From assembly GCA_033032175.1 (NCBI GenBank), contig CM065309.1, forward strand, positions 20,336,001 through 20,400,000: 64,000 nt of DNA, written 5' to 3'. The position numbers were made by a program, and so were the translations under genes. This DNA is from Saturnia japonica (Eukaryota; Arthropoda; Insecta; Lepidoptera; Saturniidae). How positions within the stretch are numbered: position 1 is the first letter of the stretch; each line of letters starts with the position of its first letter. This document shows positions 44,371 to 57,269 of this stretch, piece after piece. The notes below the pieces were generated by a model. It was given only the letters and a program-made list of their open reading frames with translations. It had not been told where the DNA came from and ran no database searches.

Positions 44371-47194
44371 ACTAGTGAAATTTATACATTTAAACTTACA
44401 ACTAGCTATATTCTTATTCCAATCGTTTTAAAATACACATATTCACACATATTCAGTTCATATTATTATATCTATTCCTAACACGTATTTATAAACCTTA
44501 TTCCTAACACGTATTATTTCATTTACTTGTTCATTTTATACTATTAGACTATCGTTATTCGCTCGCCCCGCTCGCTGTCCGCAACAACATCAATAAATGG
44601 GCAATGTTTATTTTCTAACTACTATGCCCGTAATTTAGGTCACATGTTTTTTTTTTTCTTTTCACCGAAATTCTCATAAACCCAAAACCGTTTAATGTAT
44701 TTATTACAAAGACCGGTATTATCTATTTATGTCCAAGTTGCTTTCGACTAGAAAGCTTATACATGAAGTTGCATTATATATTCTTGTGTGTTCACCAAAG
44801 CGCAGTTTGGTCAAAAAATTCACAACTCTCTCTACTATTGGTGTGTGGTTAGCACTTAAGTTTTTTGTCTACTTGTTGACAGTGAAAATATGTATTCGTT
44901 CTACACATAATTGTAGCTTTGTCATAGTGAAACTGATATATCATTACTACATAATGACTTCAGTTTGTGGTTAATTAATAGAACAAAATTTTAAAATGAA
45001 ATTAAAGCATTAGGTATTTTACTTATGGCCGATTTTTCGATTAAAAGATAACTTTATCTGAAAAATAGTTAGAAAATTGTTAAGAAAGTCATGATAATAG
45101 AATCATTATAAATGTAGTTAGAAACTTTTATAAATACCTTAAATAATTTGTCAGCTAACCAGCGATGTTATGAAAAAAAAAAAATATTATCTCTGGTACA
45201 AATAAAAAATAAATTTAAAAAATATGAGCTAATAGATAGTTATTATGGAATATTAATAATACGTAAACAGTACCGTGAATAAACAAAATATATACATACA
45301 AAAATACATAAATATTATGATATTTTCCTATCGGATCAGTTACGCCCGCTTTCCGAAAGGTTGATCATCACAAAAATTAACTAATCAACTGTCAAATCTC
45401 TTGTTAAGTGTATATTGAGTTGCTAAAAGCATGGTTAACTACTTTAATTTGATCAACAGATCAGTTGACAGATATGTCAAAATTTAGACTAAAATCGCTT
45501 GTCAAACACCATTTTGGGTTTCTCGAAAACTAGTTAAGTCATGATCATAGATTAACGTACTGTCAAACGCGTTGTCAAGTAATCAGTGCTCCTTGACGAG
45601 TTAACTATTGATTTAAGTTGATTTAAAACTAAAATTTTGTTATAAAATGATCATGTCTCTCACGGTTGCCAGCTTAAGCTGAGAATGTTAAAATGATAAT
45701 AATGTACAATAATGGTCGCTGTTAATCTACAATTCGAATATACTTAACATTAGCATATGGGCTACAATTATTTTGCGGAAACGGTAAAAATAAACCTTTG
45801 ACACGGTTCGCTTGTGCCCTGCAAATAAGCACTCCAAATGAACGGCATTACGATCCGAAATGGAATAACGGTTACTAAATTTCTATGTAAATCGTCACCG
45901 AAACCACACTGCGGTTCAAGAAAAACGTATATCTTAGTTTTTAAAGTAATATAGAAAATTGTACACGTTGTTAAAATATACTTTAGTTAAAAAAGACTCT
46001 TACTGATAAATAGCAACACAATAAAAATAAAAATATCACAAACTATATGACTGTACAGTAGATATATCATACAATATTTTAATTCACTAACGGCGCAGAA
46101 ACATTTCAAAAAACCAGTCATAACTAATTTCTATAGAAACACCTAATTTTGAATACTTAAATAGTTGTAAAGTAATTTATAAAGCTATTTTTTGTTATTA
46201 AAAATTTATTAAGATAATATGAAACGCCAAACTCAAAACAATGATTTGAATGTTTGGCAGGAATATTAAAATTTTTCAATTTTGTTTATATTTTTGAAAA
46301 TCTATGTTTTTGAATTATTTCAGGTTTATTTTAGTTATTCTTTAATTAGAATAGTTTGGTTAAAAATCGTAAGGCTAATCAAGAAAAACATAAGCAACTA
46401 TAATCACGACCTGAAACAAAATCAAATATAATATATCAAAAGAAGTTTTCTAATTGATACTATCATTAAAAATCTTTGACCAAAATGATTATCAATAAAA
46501 ATCAGAATATATAAATAGTATCTGTTACTGGTACTTATTGTTTGAACGGCATTGTAATAGTCTGTCAAAGCGGTAGAAGAGGGCATGGAAGAAACGCCTT
46601 TTTACGTATTCGGCGACCTACGTTTGTAAGGTCGCATGTATTATGCATTTCCGATGGTTCGAATCCGGATCAATCCACGAATGTTTGGTATAATGGCATC
46701 CGGGGCCAGAGAAGTGCTTACGTATAACTAGAGTCGTATTCTTTTATTGTAATATGTTATACTTATAGATTTTTTAATATTCTCTTTTATTGCGATTCGA
46801 TGAAATGACGTTCCATGAAGGTGAGAATTATAAACAGATTCCATGCAAGGTTTAACTGCGTAAGCATCGCCAACATACCTTCTACCGTAGTACAGTAGTA
46901 TTCGTGCTACTACTATCTGGTCAAAAAGGAGTGATTAGCAACATGTGCTGGCACACAAAGCGTTCCGACGTCTTCCTCATGAGTAACAATCTCTTCTTAC
47001 TCATATGAGTTAGTCACTGTGGTTATCTTGTAGGTTGATTATAAATATTGAAAGGCTGCAATTGTACTAAATATCTGGTAGAAAGCATGCTTCGTTACTT
47101 CTTTGTTTTCATTTAAAAAACTAAGAATAACGGGGAAGTGATTAACCGGTCGCAGTTTTCATGGCATTTATTTTATGTAACGGTAGTAGCAACC
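44371..47194. other. Unassigned AT-rich DNA
   Basis: It holds a local imperfect repeat (CTATTCCTAACACGTATTTA and CTTATTCCTAACACGTATTA, 44470-44520). A stretch at 45340-45640 is rich in GATCA, GTCAA and TTAACT words and may be an old foldback element. A GGTTCGAATCC word near 46649 looks like a B box but no tRNA fold was found. No gene is seen. Confidence 0.3.
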
Positions 47195-47310
47195 GGACAG
47201 ATATCTACCTGATGTAAAGTGGCCATTAGGCCCATGGACATCTATAACTACCTTCTAAGAGATACACAGTCTTATCTGAGATCAGGCGCTGATAGGTTGC
47301 TACTTCTGAG
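47195..47310 (+). repeat. LINE-like repeat fragment
   Basis: The sequence CCTGATGTAAAGTGGCCATT then AGGCCCATGGACATCTATAA resembles the common lepidopteran block CACCTGATGGTAAGTGGCCACC...GCCCATAGACAT. It is short and worn. Confidence 0.4.
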
Positions 47311-47579
47311 TTTTAAGTTAAAATACCTATTTGTTTATAATTTATCTTGATAATTATTGAATACTACATACTCGAGCTAAAAGAGAACTTGAAATACTTG
47401 AAGAGTGTTTTCTTTGTATTCTTAGACATCGGACATCTGTACTTTGTCATTCAAAATCTACTTTTTTTGTTTTGCTTTAGGGACTTCTATTCTTTCAAAT
47501 ATATCAGTTCCATTGTACCTTATCCTTTCTGAAATCGAGAGAGTCGCTGATGAGATGTTACTGCTAGATCATACATTAT

Positions 47580-48408
47580 CTTGGTATCATCTGATAGTAA
47601 ACTTCGTTTAAACATTCACATAGATGACATCGTCTCAAGGGGATTCAGACGTCTAGGTTTTATACTGCGCAACTGCAAGGACTTCAAATCCCCAAGCCCC
47701 CCAAATCCCCAATTTTACTATACAATGCGCTGGTGCGTAGTATAATGGAATACCGTAGTACTGCATGGAATCCTTTCTAAGATGTTTATAATGATAAAGT
47801 GGAGCGAGTACAGAAGCGATTTCTATGGCATCTTACTTATGCTTGTTACTTAAGTAAGAAACTGCAAAATTATGGCGACCGTCTGAAACACTTTAATATA
47901 TGCACATTAACTAATCGAAGATGCATGCTCGACGTTGTTTTTCTCACCAAGTTGATTAAAGGCTTCATAGAGGCACCGAATCATTTATCGTCTTTGTCAT
48001 TTACTGTTCCAAGAAAATTGCCAAAACAAGCTAGTTTTAATCTGTTTGCAACAGAAGAAGTTATTTCAAACATGAAGTATAATGCTCCCATAGCGCGAAT
48101 AACAACACTTGTTAACATACTCCACAAATCTAACAAGCTAGACATTTCAAATGACGACGTTCCGGCAATCAAAAAATATTTTGCTCACTTAGAAGAATAA
48201 TGTTGATCCAGTAGTTTACGATTTATTAGTATTTAAATTGTTTATTACCTTTAATTTGCTCTCTCTTCTGTTTCTTGTTACTCGTTATATTATATTTATC
48301 ATGTAGTCTACACTTTAATTATAGTAGCACTAAGCATTGTTCTTTGTCTATTTTTCTTTACTTGTTTTAGTGTTTATTATGTAAGTGTTCAAATAAATAA
48401 ATAAATAA
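47580..48408 (+). pseudogene. LINE 3' end (jockey-like) with (AAAT)n tail
   Basis: The frame HIDDIVSRGFRRLGFILRNC, then after a shift LLYNALVRSIMEYRSTAWNP, a stop, and VERVQKRFLWHLTYACYLSK, RLKHFNICTLTNRRCMLD is the thumb/C-terminal region of a jockey-type reverse transcriptase. The last 133 codons (47799-48200) are still open and end LEE before a stop. A 3' UTR of about 200 bases follows and ends AAATAAATAAATAAATAACA. The polymerase core is absent, so this is a 5'-truncated dead copy. Confidence 0.75.
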
Positions 48409-48889
48409 CAAGGTTCTGCCAAAATGCTGTGACAAACGTCTATTTTTATATGTATATAAAATTATATAATTTATCCTCTCCAAACTTTATCACTTATTTT
48501 TAAAAGCATGGCAAATTGCGCCTAATCTGATTTCCTCTTAAATCCGCACATAAAACGCTTACGTTATTATCGCTGTACCATCTATGGGGAGCAAAGCGAT
48601 TTACCGATTAGCGAATGTGCTTCCCGATGCGTGCATAAGTGCCAGATAAAATTCTGATACCATTTAAGTGCTTGGAAATAGGGATCCTTTAATACCGTTG
48701 CTGAAGGTGAACTAAGAAAACATAATTGTTATCCAATTACAAGGTAGCTTGTGACTATTTATATCACGTTCACGTTCTCAAAAATGCATAAGGTTATATG
48801 TGAAAATGAAACCTTGTTCTCATTTCCAGATGCAGAAAGACACCATAGATGTAACAACTGCTATAGTCGCATGCTTAGGCGTATCGTGT

Positions 48890-49200
48890 TCGTGGTTCAG
48901 TCGGTGTAAATGCAATAATCAAACTTTGAGGTAGGGATCTATATCAGACTGGATCACGTTCACTATATATAAACCAGATATAACATCCGCTGTAGCGATG
49001 TGTTCTACGATCAATCGGCTTGTATTCAGTAAACAATTAGGTGGTAGAAATCTGTAGTCAACTGGGTCGCGAACACCACGCATATATTGAAAAAAACCCG
49101 TCTCAGTGACTTTCTTCTATTCCGTTTCAGGATCTTCTAGCGTATTTTCTGGATGCCGAGAGGCTTGTAGGTCAGCATTGTTATCGCTGAAATGTAACGG
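48890..49200 (+). repeat. Interspersed repeat sharing CGACTGGGTCRCGAACA blocks
   Basis: Blocks such as GTCAACTGGGTCGCGAACAC, AAACCCGTCTCAGTGA and TTTCAGGATCTTCTAGC resemble 37410-37590 (CGACTGGGTCACAACCATCA, AAACCCGTCACAGTGA, TTCAGGATCAG). More loosely they resemble 17580-17720 (CCGACTGGATCATGAACAG). This is a dispersed, old, non-coding family. Confidence 0.4.
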
Positions 49201-52200
49201 ATTACCGATATCTCCTTAAACAAATATATTTTGATTTGTTATTTATACTATGCTTACCATCATAAAGTCGCCAATTTTTCTTGCTACAATAAAAAAGATA
49301 AATAATCGTCATACGTTTCTACTATATTTAGCTGCAACCTTGGCAGGATTACTATAGAATTTAATACGGATCATTCCACGTGACTATCACGATCATTTTC
49401 TCTCAAACACCATTAACACACTATTATTTTCTTAAGTATACACTCTTTCATTAGCTCAGCGTACCTCCTTTGGTTCCATTTTAGGATCTGCTAGTGTATG
49501 TTCACTGCTTTGAAGTTTTTGCCCTGTTGAGATAAAGAAGCCCTTGATTGTAGATGGACATTCATATTTCACAAATCTTACGAGTTATTCGACGTGGTCG
49601 TGACTATAAAACATTTATATCTGACGTAAGTTTTGCGTCACATTATCAGAATTTAAAGGTCATTTATGTCAATACTTCAATAAATTATTTAAGAACGACA
49701 TGTAGATCGAAATCTGCAATGATGAGGTCAAATAGCGAAGTCATGGATGTTACGATGTTTAAATGAAACAGAAAAGAAAAAACAGATCCTACGCATTAAA
49801 ACGGAAAGATTCTAACAATAGTAATACATAAAGCATGACCATTATTCTGATTTTAATTTAAGATTTACTGTGTTTGTAAATTAAATTATTTGTTTTAAAG
49901 GGATGTAATGAAAATCTTCTACTTTACAACTTTATTAGTTAGTAAAAACTACTAGTTTTTTAATTTAGTGTTCTATATTTAAAAGCACACTGTATATTGA
50001 ATCGAATAGCTTACAAACCTCTGTTTCTACATTATAAAAATAACAGCATTACGAGCGTGTGAACCGAACACTTCTCACTTTTTTTTATAACCGATCGTTA
50101 AACTTTAAAATCAGTACATTTACATTCATAAACGGGTACGTAATGTACCAACATGATAATAACTTCACTAGTTAACATACAAAGTTCAAAGCCGTTAAAG
50201 TATTTACACGGAAAACATCGAGATATGATACGTTAATGAATAAACGTTTGCAAGTCGAGAAACTGGTTACCTTACATTTATATTATATTAAATGATCAAG
50301 ATTTTTGAATTATCAACTCTAATACATACTGTGTTCACCAGAGCGCGGTTATCGGTTATAAAATTTTGTAATTTAAAATCGGCTACGGATAAAAACCGCT
50401 AGGGTATGAAGCGTTTATAAATATTTAAATCACAAAGTTTTGCGGTTAGTGGTCACCAAATATATACATTCATGTATTCCTCAGTAAATAAACGCATGTT
50501 GAATAATATATATTTTATGAGCAATTAGTGATTACTACTGATATTAAACTATATACGACTTGTTGAAGTGACGGTATTCTGTTATAAGCATAAAAATAAA
50601 CCGAATTGAAATTTACAAGGGATATATTCAAAATATTTTGATTCTAAATTCTAAAAGTAACCAATATTAAAATAAGTATACTTTTCTCGCTCACTTCGTT
50701 ATTATTAACACGTTAACTTATGAAAGTTAAAAAGATACGATAAGGGAAGAAGCCGCCGTCTTTGATCATGAAACAAAACATGGATTTCTTTACGAAAGCG
50801 AAATTATCAAATAACCCAAACGAATAATAATGTTAATTTTGAAGTATGAATATTCTATGTGTGAAGTACAGGAAAATAGCTGTATTGTGCTAGTTGTCGC
50901 TATCACGCTGACCATAATATGGCATTTCAAGAAAAGAAAGAACACATAAGTAGATATTGGGAGACATTTCCTGAGCATTGCTGTAAGAGATTGAATACTA
51001 AAAGCAATAAGAGAGGTAAACCGAAAAGCTGTGGCTCCTATCCAGCCTTAAAAACTTAGGTTTAGCCTTAGGGCAGTTATATCTGTAAAGGAGGTATAGC
51101 CTAATAACTATAGAACAAGAAATGAGTATTTTGCCATAACATTGTAGTGTGACTCTTTAAGAGTGCCCTTCACTTAACTTGTGTCGTCTTACACATACTC
51201 ACTATTATTTGCAGACAGTTATGAAAATGACGACTGTTTTGGCAATCTGCTTTTAAAAGTTACTTTCTTAGAATATGTAGAGTTAATATTAAGTATACCG
51301 TAGTTATTTTTAGGTAGTAAGAAAGTATAAGACTTTAACGTCAACTCATCTCGTACGATCAATAACGACCTAAGCTGAGTAATCGTAATACAGGCAAGGT
51401 TTCATCTCGGTATAAACTAACTATTAAACCGATATGGGATGGAGTAGCCGATAGGCAGGAATCGATAAATTTGACAGATCTACCTATCCATCTAAAGCTT
51501 GATGATATATCGACACAATTGTAGATGTTAATCGACGATAATTTGAATACGGCATTTATGCCGTCGTTCCCAATAAATAAGTCAATCAACTCATCTCATT
51601 TACAAACATGAGAGTGTAGCTTCTGCACTTCAAACAATCTTAATGTTAAGGTGAATTCGAAACTAAATAATTAATTGAAATTAGGTTCTTAAAAGGAATG
51701 TATCATCAATTCATTGCTCCGGTGAAAAAGTCTGGTAAGAAATTCGTTTTTTATTTATTTATTAAAAGTCCTCATAATTATCTCCTAACACATATAAGGT
51801 TCCTTGTTAATCATATTCCTCGAATTATTTGTACATACACATATATACACTCCAGTTACATTTTCTCATATTCATTGCTTGCTATTAGTTTTTAATCATA
51901 CTGAATTTATAGTAAAAAATTCGTCGAGATAAGCCGCTGCTACTTTAGCTTTAACATTATCCCAAGCTGATATATTATCACTTTATAGTTTAAAACTCTG
52001 CGAGTTTAATTCTGCATGCTAATCAAAATTATCTGTGAACTGGAAATAAATCACTGTATCCATTCCTCACGATATTTTATCCGTTTTATCACTAACAAGA
52101 TATTATTGTGAAGGTTATTTTCGTTTATCCGTAAGACAGATTAACTGCTTCTGTTATTTTAAGTTACACATATCTGTAAATCAAGACTGAGATTAATGAC

Positions 52201-52739
52201 GTCATTGTCGAATTCTCAGGATTTTAAGAATTAAGCAGTTACTATGATTTTCATCTTTGAGTGTACAAGCTGTTTTCTCTTATGCCTATCGCAATACATG
52301 AGGCAGCGACAAATGATAACTGACGGCGTGCTTAACTCGACGACTTATTTAGAGTCAAGTAATTGTTAATTTCCTCCAATGAGCTAATGGACTAAATCCT
52401 CTCTTCGCTCATAATTGGTTGATTGGGACGTGTGCTGTAAATCTCATACGTAGGTTTAGTTCCGCGGAAATAGCATATATTAAAACTGTGACTATTGCAT
52501 AATAACAATTTGGACAAGTTAAAGCTTTGCCCATAGTTGAATTTTCTCTAAGTGAAATGTACAAGTCTATTCATATCTGAAACGTGCATATACAATGTCA
52601 TCCTTGGGTAAAAAAACCTTTTGTCTAATGTAGGCTCAGTAAAATGAGTACACAGTATGTAGATATTATAGTAAGCATTCTAAGTACATTCCTATCCAAA
52701 AACAAAAATGACAGGTGACGTCCATTGAAATTTGTTTGC
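49201..52739. other. Unassigned AT-rich DNA
   Basis: There is no gene. Frames of 60 to 76 codons (49554, 50790, 51359, 51698) have no domain. A loose inversion near 50340-50465 (GTTCACCAGAGCGCGGTTA against GCGGTTAGTGGTCACC) may be an old element. Confidence 0.3.
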
Positions 52740-53060
52740 AATTTCCCGCAATTGTCGTTAAACCCGTGAGAGTTCATAAACAGATTATACACAATGGAGA
52801 ATACTCTGAGGAACTTTTCGATATGGTACCCTTATTACCGTTCCATTCTCACACTAAAGCCTAGTCGAAACGCAACAACAGAAGGTCCTCTAGAACTTTC
52901 CTATTACGTACGCTAGGGTTGTGGAATGGGTTACTCAGCACGGCTTTTACCCGGGGCTATGACATGGGATCTTCAAAAAGCGATTAAAATACGGTCGGTT
53001 TAAAGGCTGTAATGCCCCGGATTTCGCAGTTGTCCATATGTCCATAGGCATTTAGCATAG
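52740..53060 (+). pseudogene. LINE 3'-end remnant
   Basis: The frame contains EYSEELFDMVPLLPFHSHTK, then after stops LLRTLGLWNGLLSTAFTRGY, DMGSSKSD. This matches the RTxRLWNxLPxxVFPxxYDxxxFK pattern at the end of insect LINE proteins. It is short and has several stops. Confidence 0.5.
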
Positions 53061-53559
53061 AAAACGTACGAAAAAAAACAAATTATTTAATGAATAAATG
53101 TTACATAATTCTTTTCAATTAGGGAGAAAAAAATAAATAGCAAGTTTGAATTATGCATGTGTGTGTATAAGCTTTGTCAATAAAAGTCCACTCTCGTACT
53201 TTACTGCTTTACAATGTAAAATAATGAAGTGACCGTCGCCGGTGGTCTTCAGTGTAAAGCAGATATTAACGTCATGACTCGTATAACCTTTGTACCTACA
53301 GGACGTAGGAATTTCTTTACTTCAAGTCCTAATTAAATCAAATACAATGTTACAACTTTCGCTATAAATGCTTTTAGATCTATAAAAACAAAATAATTTT
53401 ATGGGAAGAAAAAAGAGTGGAATTATAAAAATAATCCAAAAAAGAAATCGACTGTTTTCTATGCAGCCTTGAGACAATGATCAAAGTTTTTTGTATGTTA
53501 AATATCAAAGAAGAGCTAAAGTGACTACTTATAGAACAATAATCAACAGTAATAACAGA

Positions 53560-53765
53560 ACCACGTGCACTGTGCTCCGGAGCAATATAGGTTTACGGTA
53601 ACCTCCATCAAGAGTGAAGAAGCGAAGTTATGCCAAATATTTGCCGTATTGTGAAGCTGTGAAATAGTCTCCCATGCTGTATGTTGCCTCCTCCCTATAA
53701 CATGGAGTTCTTCAAACATAAGCTGAAGAGATATTTGAAAATGCCGACATGATAGCGATGGACTG
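53560..53765 (+). pseudogene. LINE 3'-end remnant
   Basis: It reads NSLPCCMLPPPYNMEFFKHK LKRYLKMPT with small frame problems, the same LINE-terminal pattern as the neighbouring remnant but a different copy. It stops right after MPT. Confidence 0.5.
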
Positions 53766-55335
53766 TAAAATTAACAGATACAGAGTCGCCATTTGATCAT
53801 GCTACGATTTTTTTAAAAGTCTCAGCTAGTTCATTTATGGTACGACTAAATTTTCAAAGCGATATATAAACACAGGCTAATCTGGTAACGTTAATACGCT
53901 AAAAGGATATTTATCAAGTCTTACTTTAAAGAATACTGTTTCGATTACCACATACAAATGCTAATATATGAAACGAACAGTTCAAGATCTGAGTTCAGTG
54001 ATAAATTAATCCCCAGGTAGTAAATTTTACGATCTTTTGGGATTAGAATATGCCTTTAGGCTTAAAGGTTTCAGTACTCCCTTACGTTGCTGTCGTAAAT
54101 GTTTTATTCTAAATCGATTTTTATTACGTGAATGGTTTTATTATTTTAATTTAAGCTAAATTTTAACCTTTACCTTTTAAACCAGCTTACTAGCTAGCTA
54201 TGAAACATTTCCGTTTACTTGCATAACATCTACTATACATAGTTATAAATAAAAACTATCTGCTAACACACAACCCAAACTACTGGAGATAGGAGCGTGA
54301 AAATTTGCATGCAAACATTTACACTAAGGAACGATTTTTGGAAATTCAACCACTGAGGTGGTAAAAAAGGAGATGGAAGTTTGTATGATAATCTGTCATT
54401 TTTTAAGACAGATCTAGAAAATAGTGATTTTTTTGTTCGACTTTCGCCTAAAATGTAACACGTTAACGTCGTGCCGTAACGCCAAACAAAAGGGAAATAA
54501 AAACATATCTCAACATAATTCAATATCTATCATCATCTCAACTATGACGCGAACGAAGACGTGAGCAATTCTCTAGTGATTATATAATCGGAGACTTTCA
54601 ATATGTTCAAAAGTTCGAACGTTGTCAGTCGATCGTTTTTCTAAAGCGTTTCTCTAGATCACATTAAGAGCAAAACAAACAATAGCCTCTTCAACAAATA
54701 TTAATATTTGTAAACCACAAAAACTTGATTCATAAAACATGGGCGCTAGATTATTTTGAATTAAATTGAATAACATTTGTCTAGTTCGGTCAATAATTAT
54801 TATAAAAGCATATTGTAGATATTCGTGATTCGATCGATAAACAAATTAGATGCTATTACAAGCTTTTATTGAACGTGCTTTGTTAGTATGGGTAAAATCT
54901 TGCTGAGAAGAATACGAAAAAATACTATTTATTTAACTACATTTTATCCAATATTTCAAAAATTTAAAAAGCTTGGTAAATAAAAAGTGAGAAATGGGAA
55001 TTTAAACTAAAAAAAATTTTCGATGTCACAAACTTTTCAAATGATAGAAATTTTGAATAAAAGCTGGGTGTTAATTTTTTTTTACGTACATATTACTATT
55101 ATTACTATACCTATATTTCATGGTTGTAATTAATAATGACATAATATTGATTTACATAGTTAAACAGTATTTTATTTTCACTTAAATACAACGTTACATA
55201 TTCATTTGTTTTAGGGCAGCTAAGACATTTAAATCAAAATTTAATGAAAACGTATTAAAATCTTCATAGATTTATAGATTCTTCAAGACTTCATTAACAT
55301 TTTTCTCAAGTTGTTCTTCTTTCAAAATATTGACT
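53766..55335. other. Unassigned DNA left of the errantivirus
   Basis: A segment at 54250-54500 (CCCAAACTACTGGAGATAGG, TGGAAGTTTGTATGATAATC, GTTAACGTCGTGCCGTAACG by plus or minus reading) looks like a dispersed repeat. The rest is AT-rich with no gene. Confidence 0.3.
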
Positions 55336-55339
55336 AGTA

Positions 55340-55646
55340 AGTTAAATTTCGGGAGCACTGCCGAGGGTTTTTAAAAAGTCTAAGACAAGACTGATTCTCA
55401 AGAAGCTTTATTAAGAATGCTTTTATTTGTTACAAATGTCTCTTTTATAAACTCTTATTCTATAAACACAAAGTGGGGCTGTTTACTATGAAATAATGAG
55501 AAATATGTCGCAATACATTCAGTCAAAACACCAGGTGTCTATCAGTAGTTTGCAGACATAATATGGGTTAAAAACGTAACATCAGCATTTCTAACGTATG
55601 TACCAATTAACAAGACGTAATAAGAGAGGGTACAGACTGCATAACT
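55340..55646 (-). repeat. 3' LTR of the errantivirus
   Basis: This is the downstream LTR for the minus-strand element, 307 bp and identical by eye to 60774-61080. The TATA-like box is at 55442-55449 and AATAAA signals (minus strand) are at 55422-55427 and 55407-55412. The last codons of env run into this LTR and stop at 55607, as env does in gypsy. The adjacent host bases are AGTA on the outer side. Confidence 0.95.
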
Positions 55647-57250
55647 CCTCCCCCCTCAAGTTCGAAATTATCAGAGGGATGATTATCACTATGATTATTT
55701 CGATAGCAATAATTTTTACAAAAACTGAGCTTATATACTAAGAATACAAGAATTAATAGAAATATAATCACATATAACAATAAAGTTCCGGCACTAACAC
55801 TTTTTACATTAATAATTCTTTCACTTGATGTTTTTAGTTCACTTTCACTGATTTTTAAAAGATTATTTAAATGTTGAAGATTTATTAATTCACTGTTATC
55901 CAAATTGATGGGTTCACGTTGCAATTGTTGCTCAGTAATTGTTATTTCGGGAAGATTAATAATCGGTAATTTTGACATCTTCAAATTACTCGTAGTAATA
56001 TGGTGAGCTTTTAGCGTAATTTCACCAATTTTAACATCGCAATGGTCATCTAGGACGAGGAAGTATGTCCCTTCTATATTTTCTTTCGTTATTTCGTCGT
56101 TACAAATTTTTGATAATATATTCTCAGCGTTACTATGAAGAATCCATCTCTCTTTTCCAATTGGTTGTATCTTAATGGTCTTGATTTCAACTGGTACTGG
56201 ATGACAAGAACTCGTATTCGAAGAAAATTGAATTAATGCTGTTATGCAAGTGTCTTCTGAAGTTGTTCGAGAATCATCCTCGTGACACAGGAACATTTCG
56301 TCGTGAAGTTCATTACAAGGTAAAGTGAGCGAGACAAATTTAGACCCTTTTACTAATAGGTAAGGAAATTTAGGAATAATGATGGTGGTATGATTAGAAG
56401 GATTGGTCATAGGTATTGGAATTGCTCTGTAGTATGTATAAATTTCATCTCTAATTATTGGTATATCTAAAATGAATGTTATTTGACTTCCTTTTGTATA
56501 AGCTTTAAGCTCTATACATTGCTCTATTTTAACTAAATTGTCATAACTTACTGGATACACAAGTTTGTAGAATTTCTCTATCTTTTTTAACAATTCTAAT
56601 AATTCATTTGAGTTTATAAGAGATTGGTGTAATATTTTTAATTTACTGAATGCCAGAGAAGTTTCAATTTCATTCAACCGAATGTAGAGTAGTTGAAAAT
56701 TATGGAAAAATAAATTATAAACATTAATAAAATTATGGGTAGTTATATCAATATTAGTTTGATTTATTAATTTTTTTATTTCTCGTAACTCTTTATCTAT
56801 TCGAATGAAATTGTCCTTCGTGAAATTTGTTATCTTTATCATTGATTCAGAAATATCTGATATTAAGGTTACCTTTTTAATGAGTGTATTTTGGCGTGTC
56901 GTTAGAGAATCAATCATATTTTCATATCTTAAAGCATCATTATGACCTAAGTTACCAGTTATAAGCTTAATAATAGATCCAAGAGGATTGAGAAGTCCAC
57001 GTTTAATTCTAGTTGATGGAGATAACTGTTCTAATTTTTGAATACTAATATTCATTACATAATTCGTTTGAAGCTTTACATTAAAAAGTTGAACATTAGA
57101 TGTTTCATTATCAAAATGTGTTTTTAAATATTGATTAAATTTAGTATATCTTTTTATATTGAATTCTAAATCCTCACGTATCAGACTTAAATCTAAAATC
57201 TTAATTATTGTCCACTTATCATAACTTACACTAGCTTGACCTTGTTTCAC
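55607..57250 (-). CDS. env: Envelope glycoprotein (errantivirus Env, baculovirus F-like)
   Basis: This is a 547-codon open frame. Its first listed codon is GTG, not ATG, and the frame stays open upstream into the end of the gag-integrase ORF, so the true start lies elsewhere and probably comes from splicing. A furin-type site RIKR is at residues 81-84, followed at once by a Gly/Leu/Ile-rich fusion-peptide-like stretch (85-101). Long coiled-coil-like helices come next, then a Cys-containing ectodomain with several N-glycosylation sequons. A strong membrane segment lies at about 487-508, with a tail of about 39 residues. Errantivirus Env belongs to the family of baculovirus F fusion proteins and acts at the virion or cell surface. 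The frame has no stop and ends inside the 3' LTR. No signal peptide is visible in this exon. Apart from the unresolved N-terminus, Env looks intact. Confidence 0.88.
   Translation of the reverse strand: MKQGQASVSYDKWTIIKILDLSLIREDLEFNIKRYTKFNQYLKTHFDNETSNVQLFNVKLQTNYVMNISIQKLEQLSPSTRIKRGLLNPLGSIIKLITGNLGHNDALRYENMIDSLTTRQNTLIKKVTLISDISESMIKITNFTKDNFIRIDKELREIKKLINQTNIDITTHNFINVYNLFFHNFQLLYIRLNEIETSLAFSKLKILHQSLINSNELLELLKKIEKFYKLVYPVSYDNLVKIEQCIELKAYTKGSQITFILDIPIIRDEIYTYYRAIPIPMTNPSNHTTIIIPKFPYLLVKGSKFVSLTLPCNELHDEMFLCHEDDSRTTSEDTCITALIQFSSNTSSCHPVPVEIKTIKIQPIGKERWILHSNAENILSKICNDEITKENIEGTYFLVLDDHCDVKIGEITLKAHHITTSNLKMSKLPIINLPEITITEQQLQREPINLDNSELINLQHLNNLLKISESELKTSSERIINVKSVSAGTLLLYVIIFLLILVFLVYKLSFCKNYCYRNNHSDNHPSDNFELEGGGVMQSVPSLITSC
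55647..55657 (-). other. Polypurine tract of the errantivirus
   Basis: On the minus strand GAGGGGGGAGG lies immediately before the 3' LTR. This is the expected position of the plus-strand primer for reverse transcription. The tract is also coding: it falls in the Glu-Gly-Gly-Gly stretch near the end of the env ORF. Confidence 0.9.
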
Positions 57251-57269
57251 AAGGACTATACCGGGATTT

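Noticed and set aside
46530..46740. Possible tRNA or SINE head at GGTTCGAATCCGG
   Set aside because: The B-box-like word is present but no A box at the right distance, body or tail could be confirmed.
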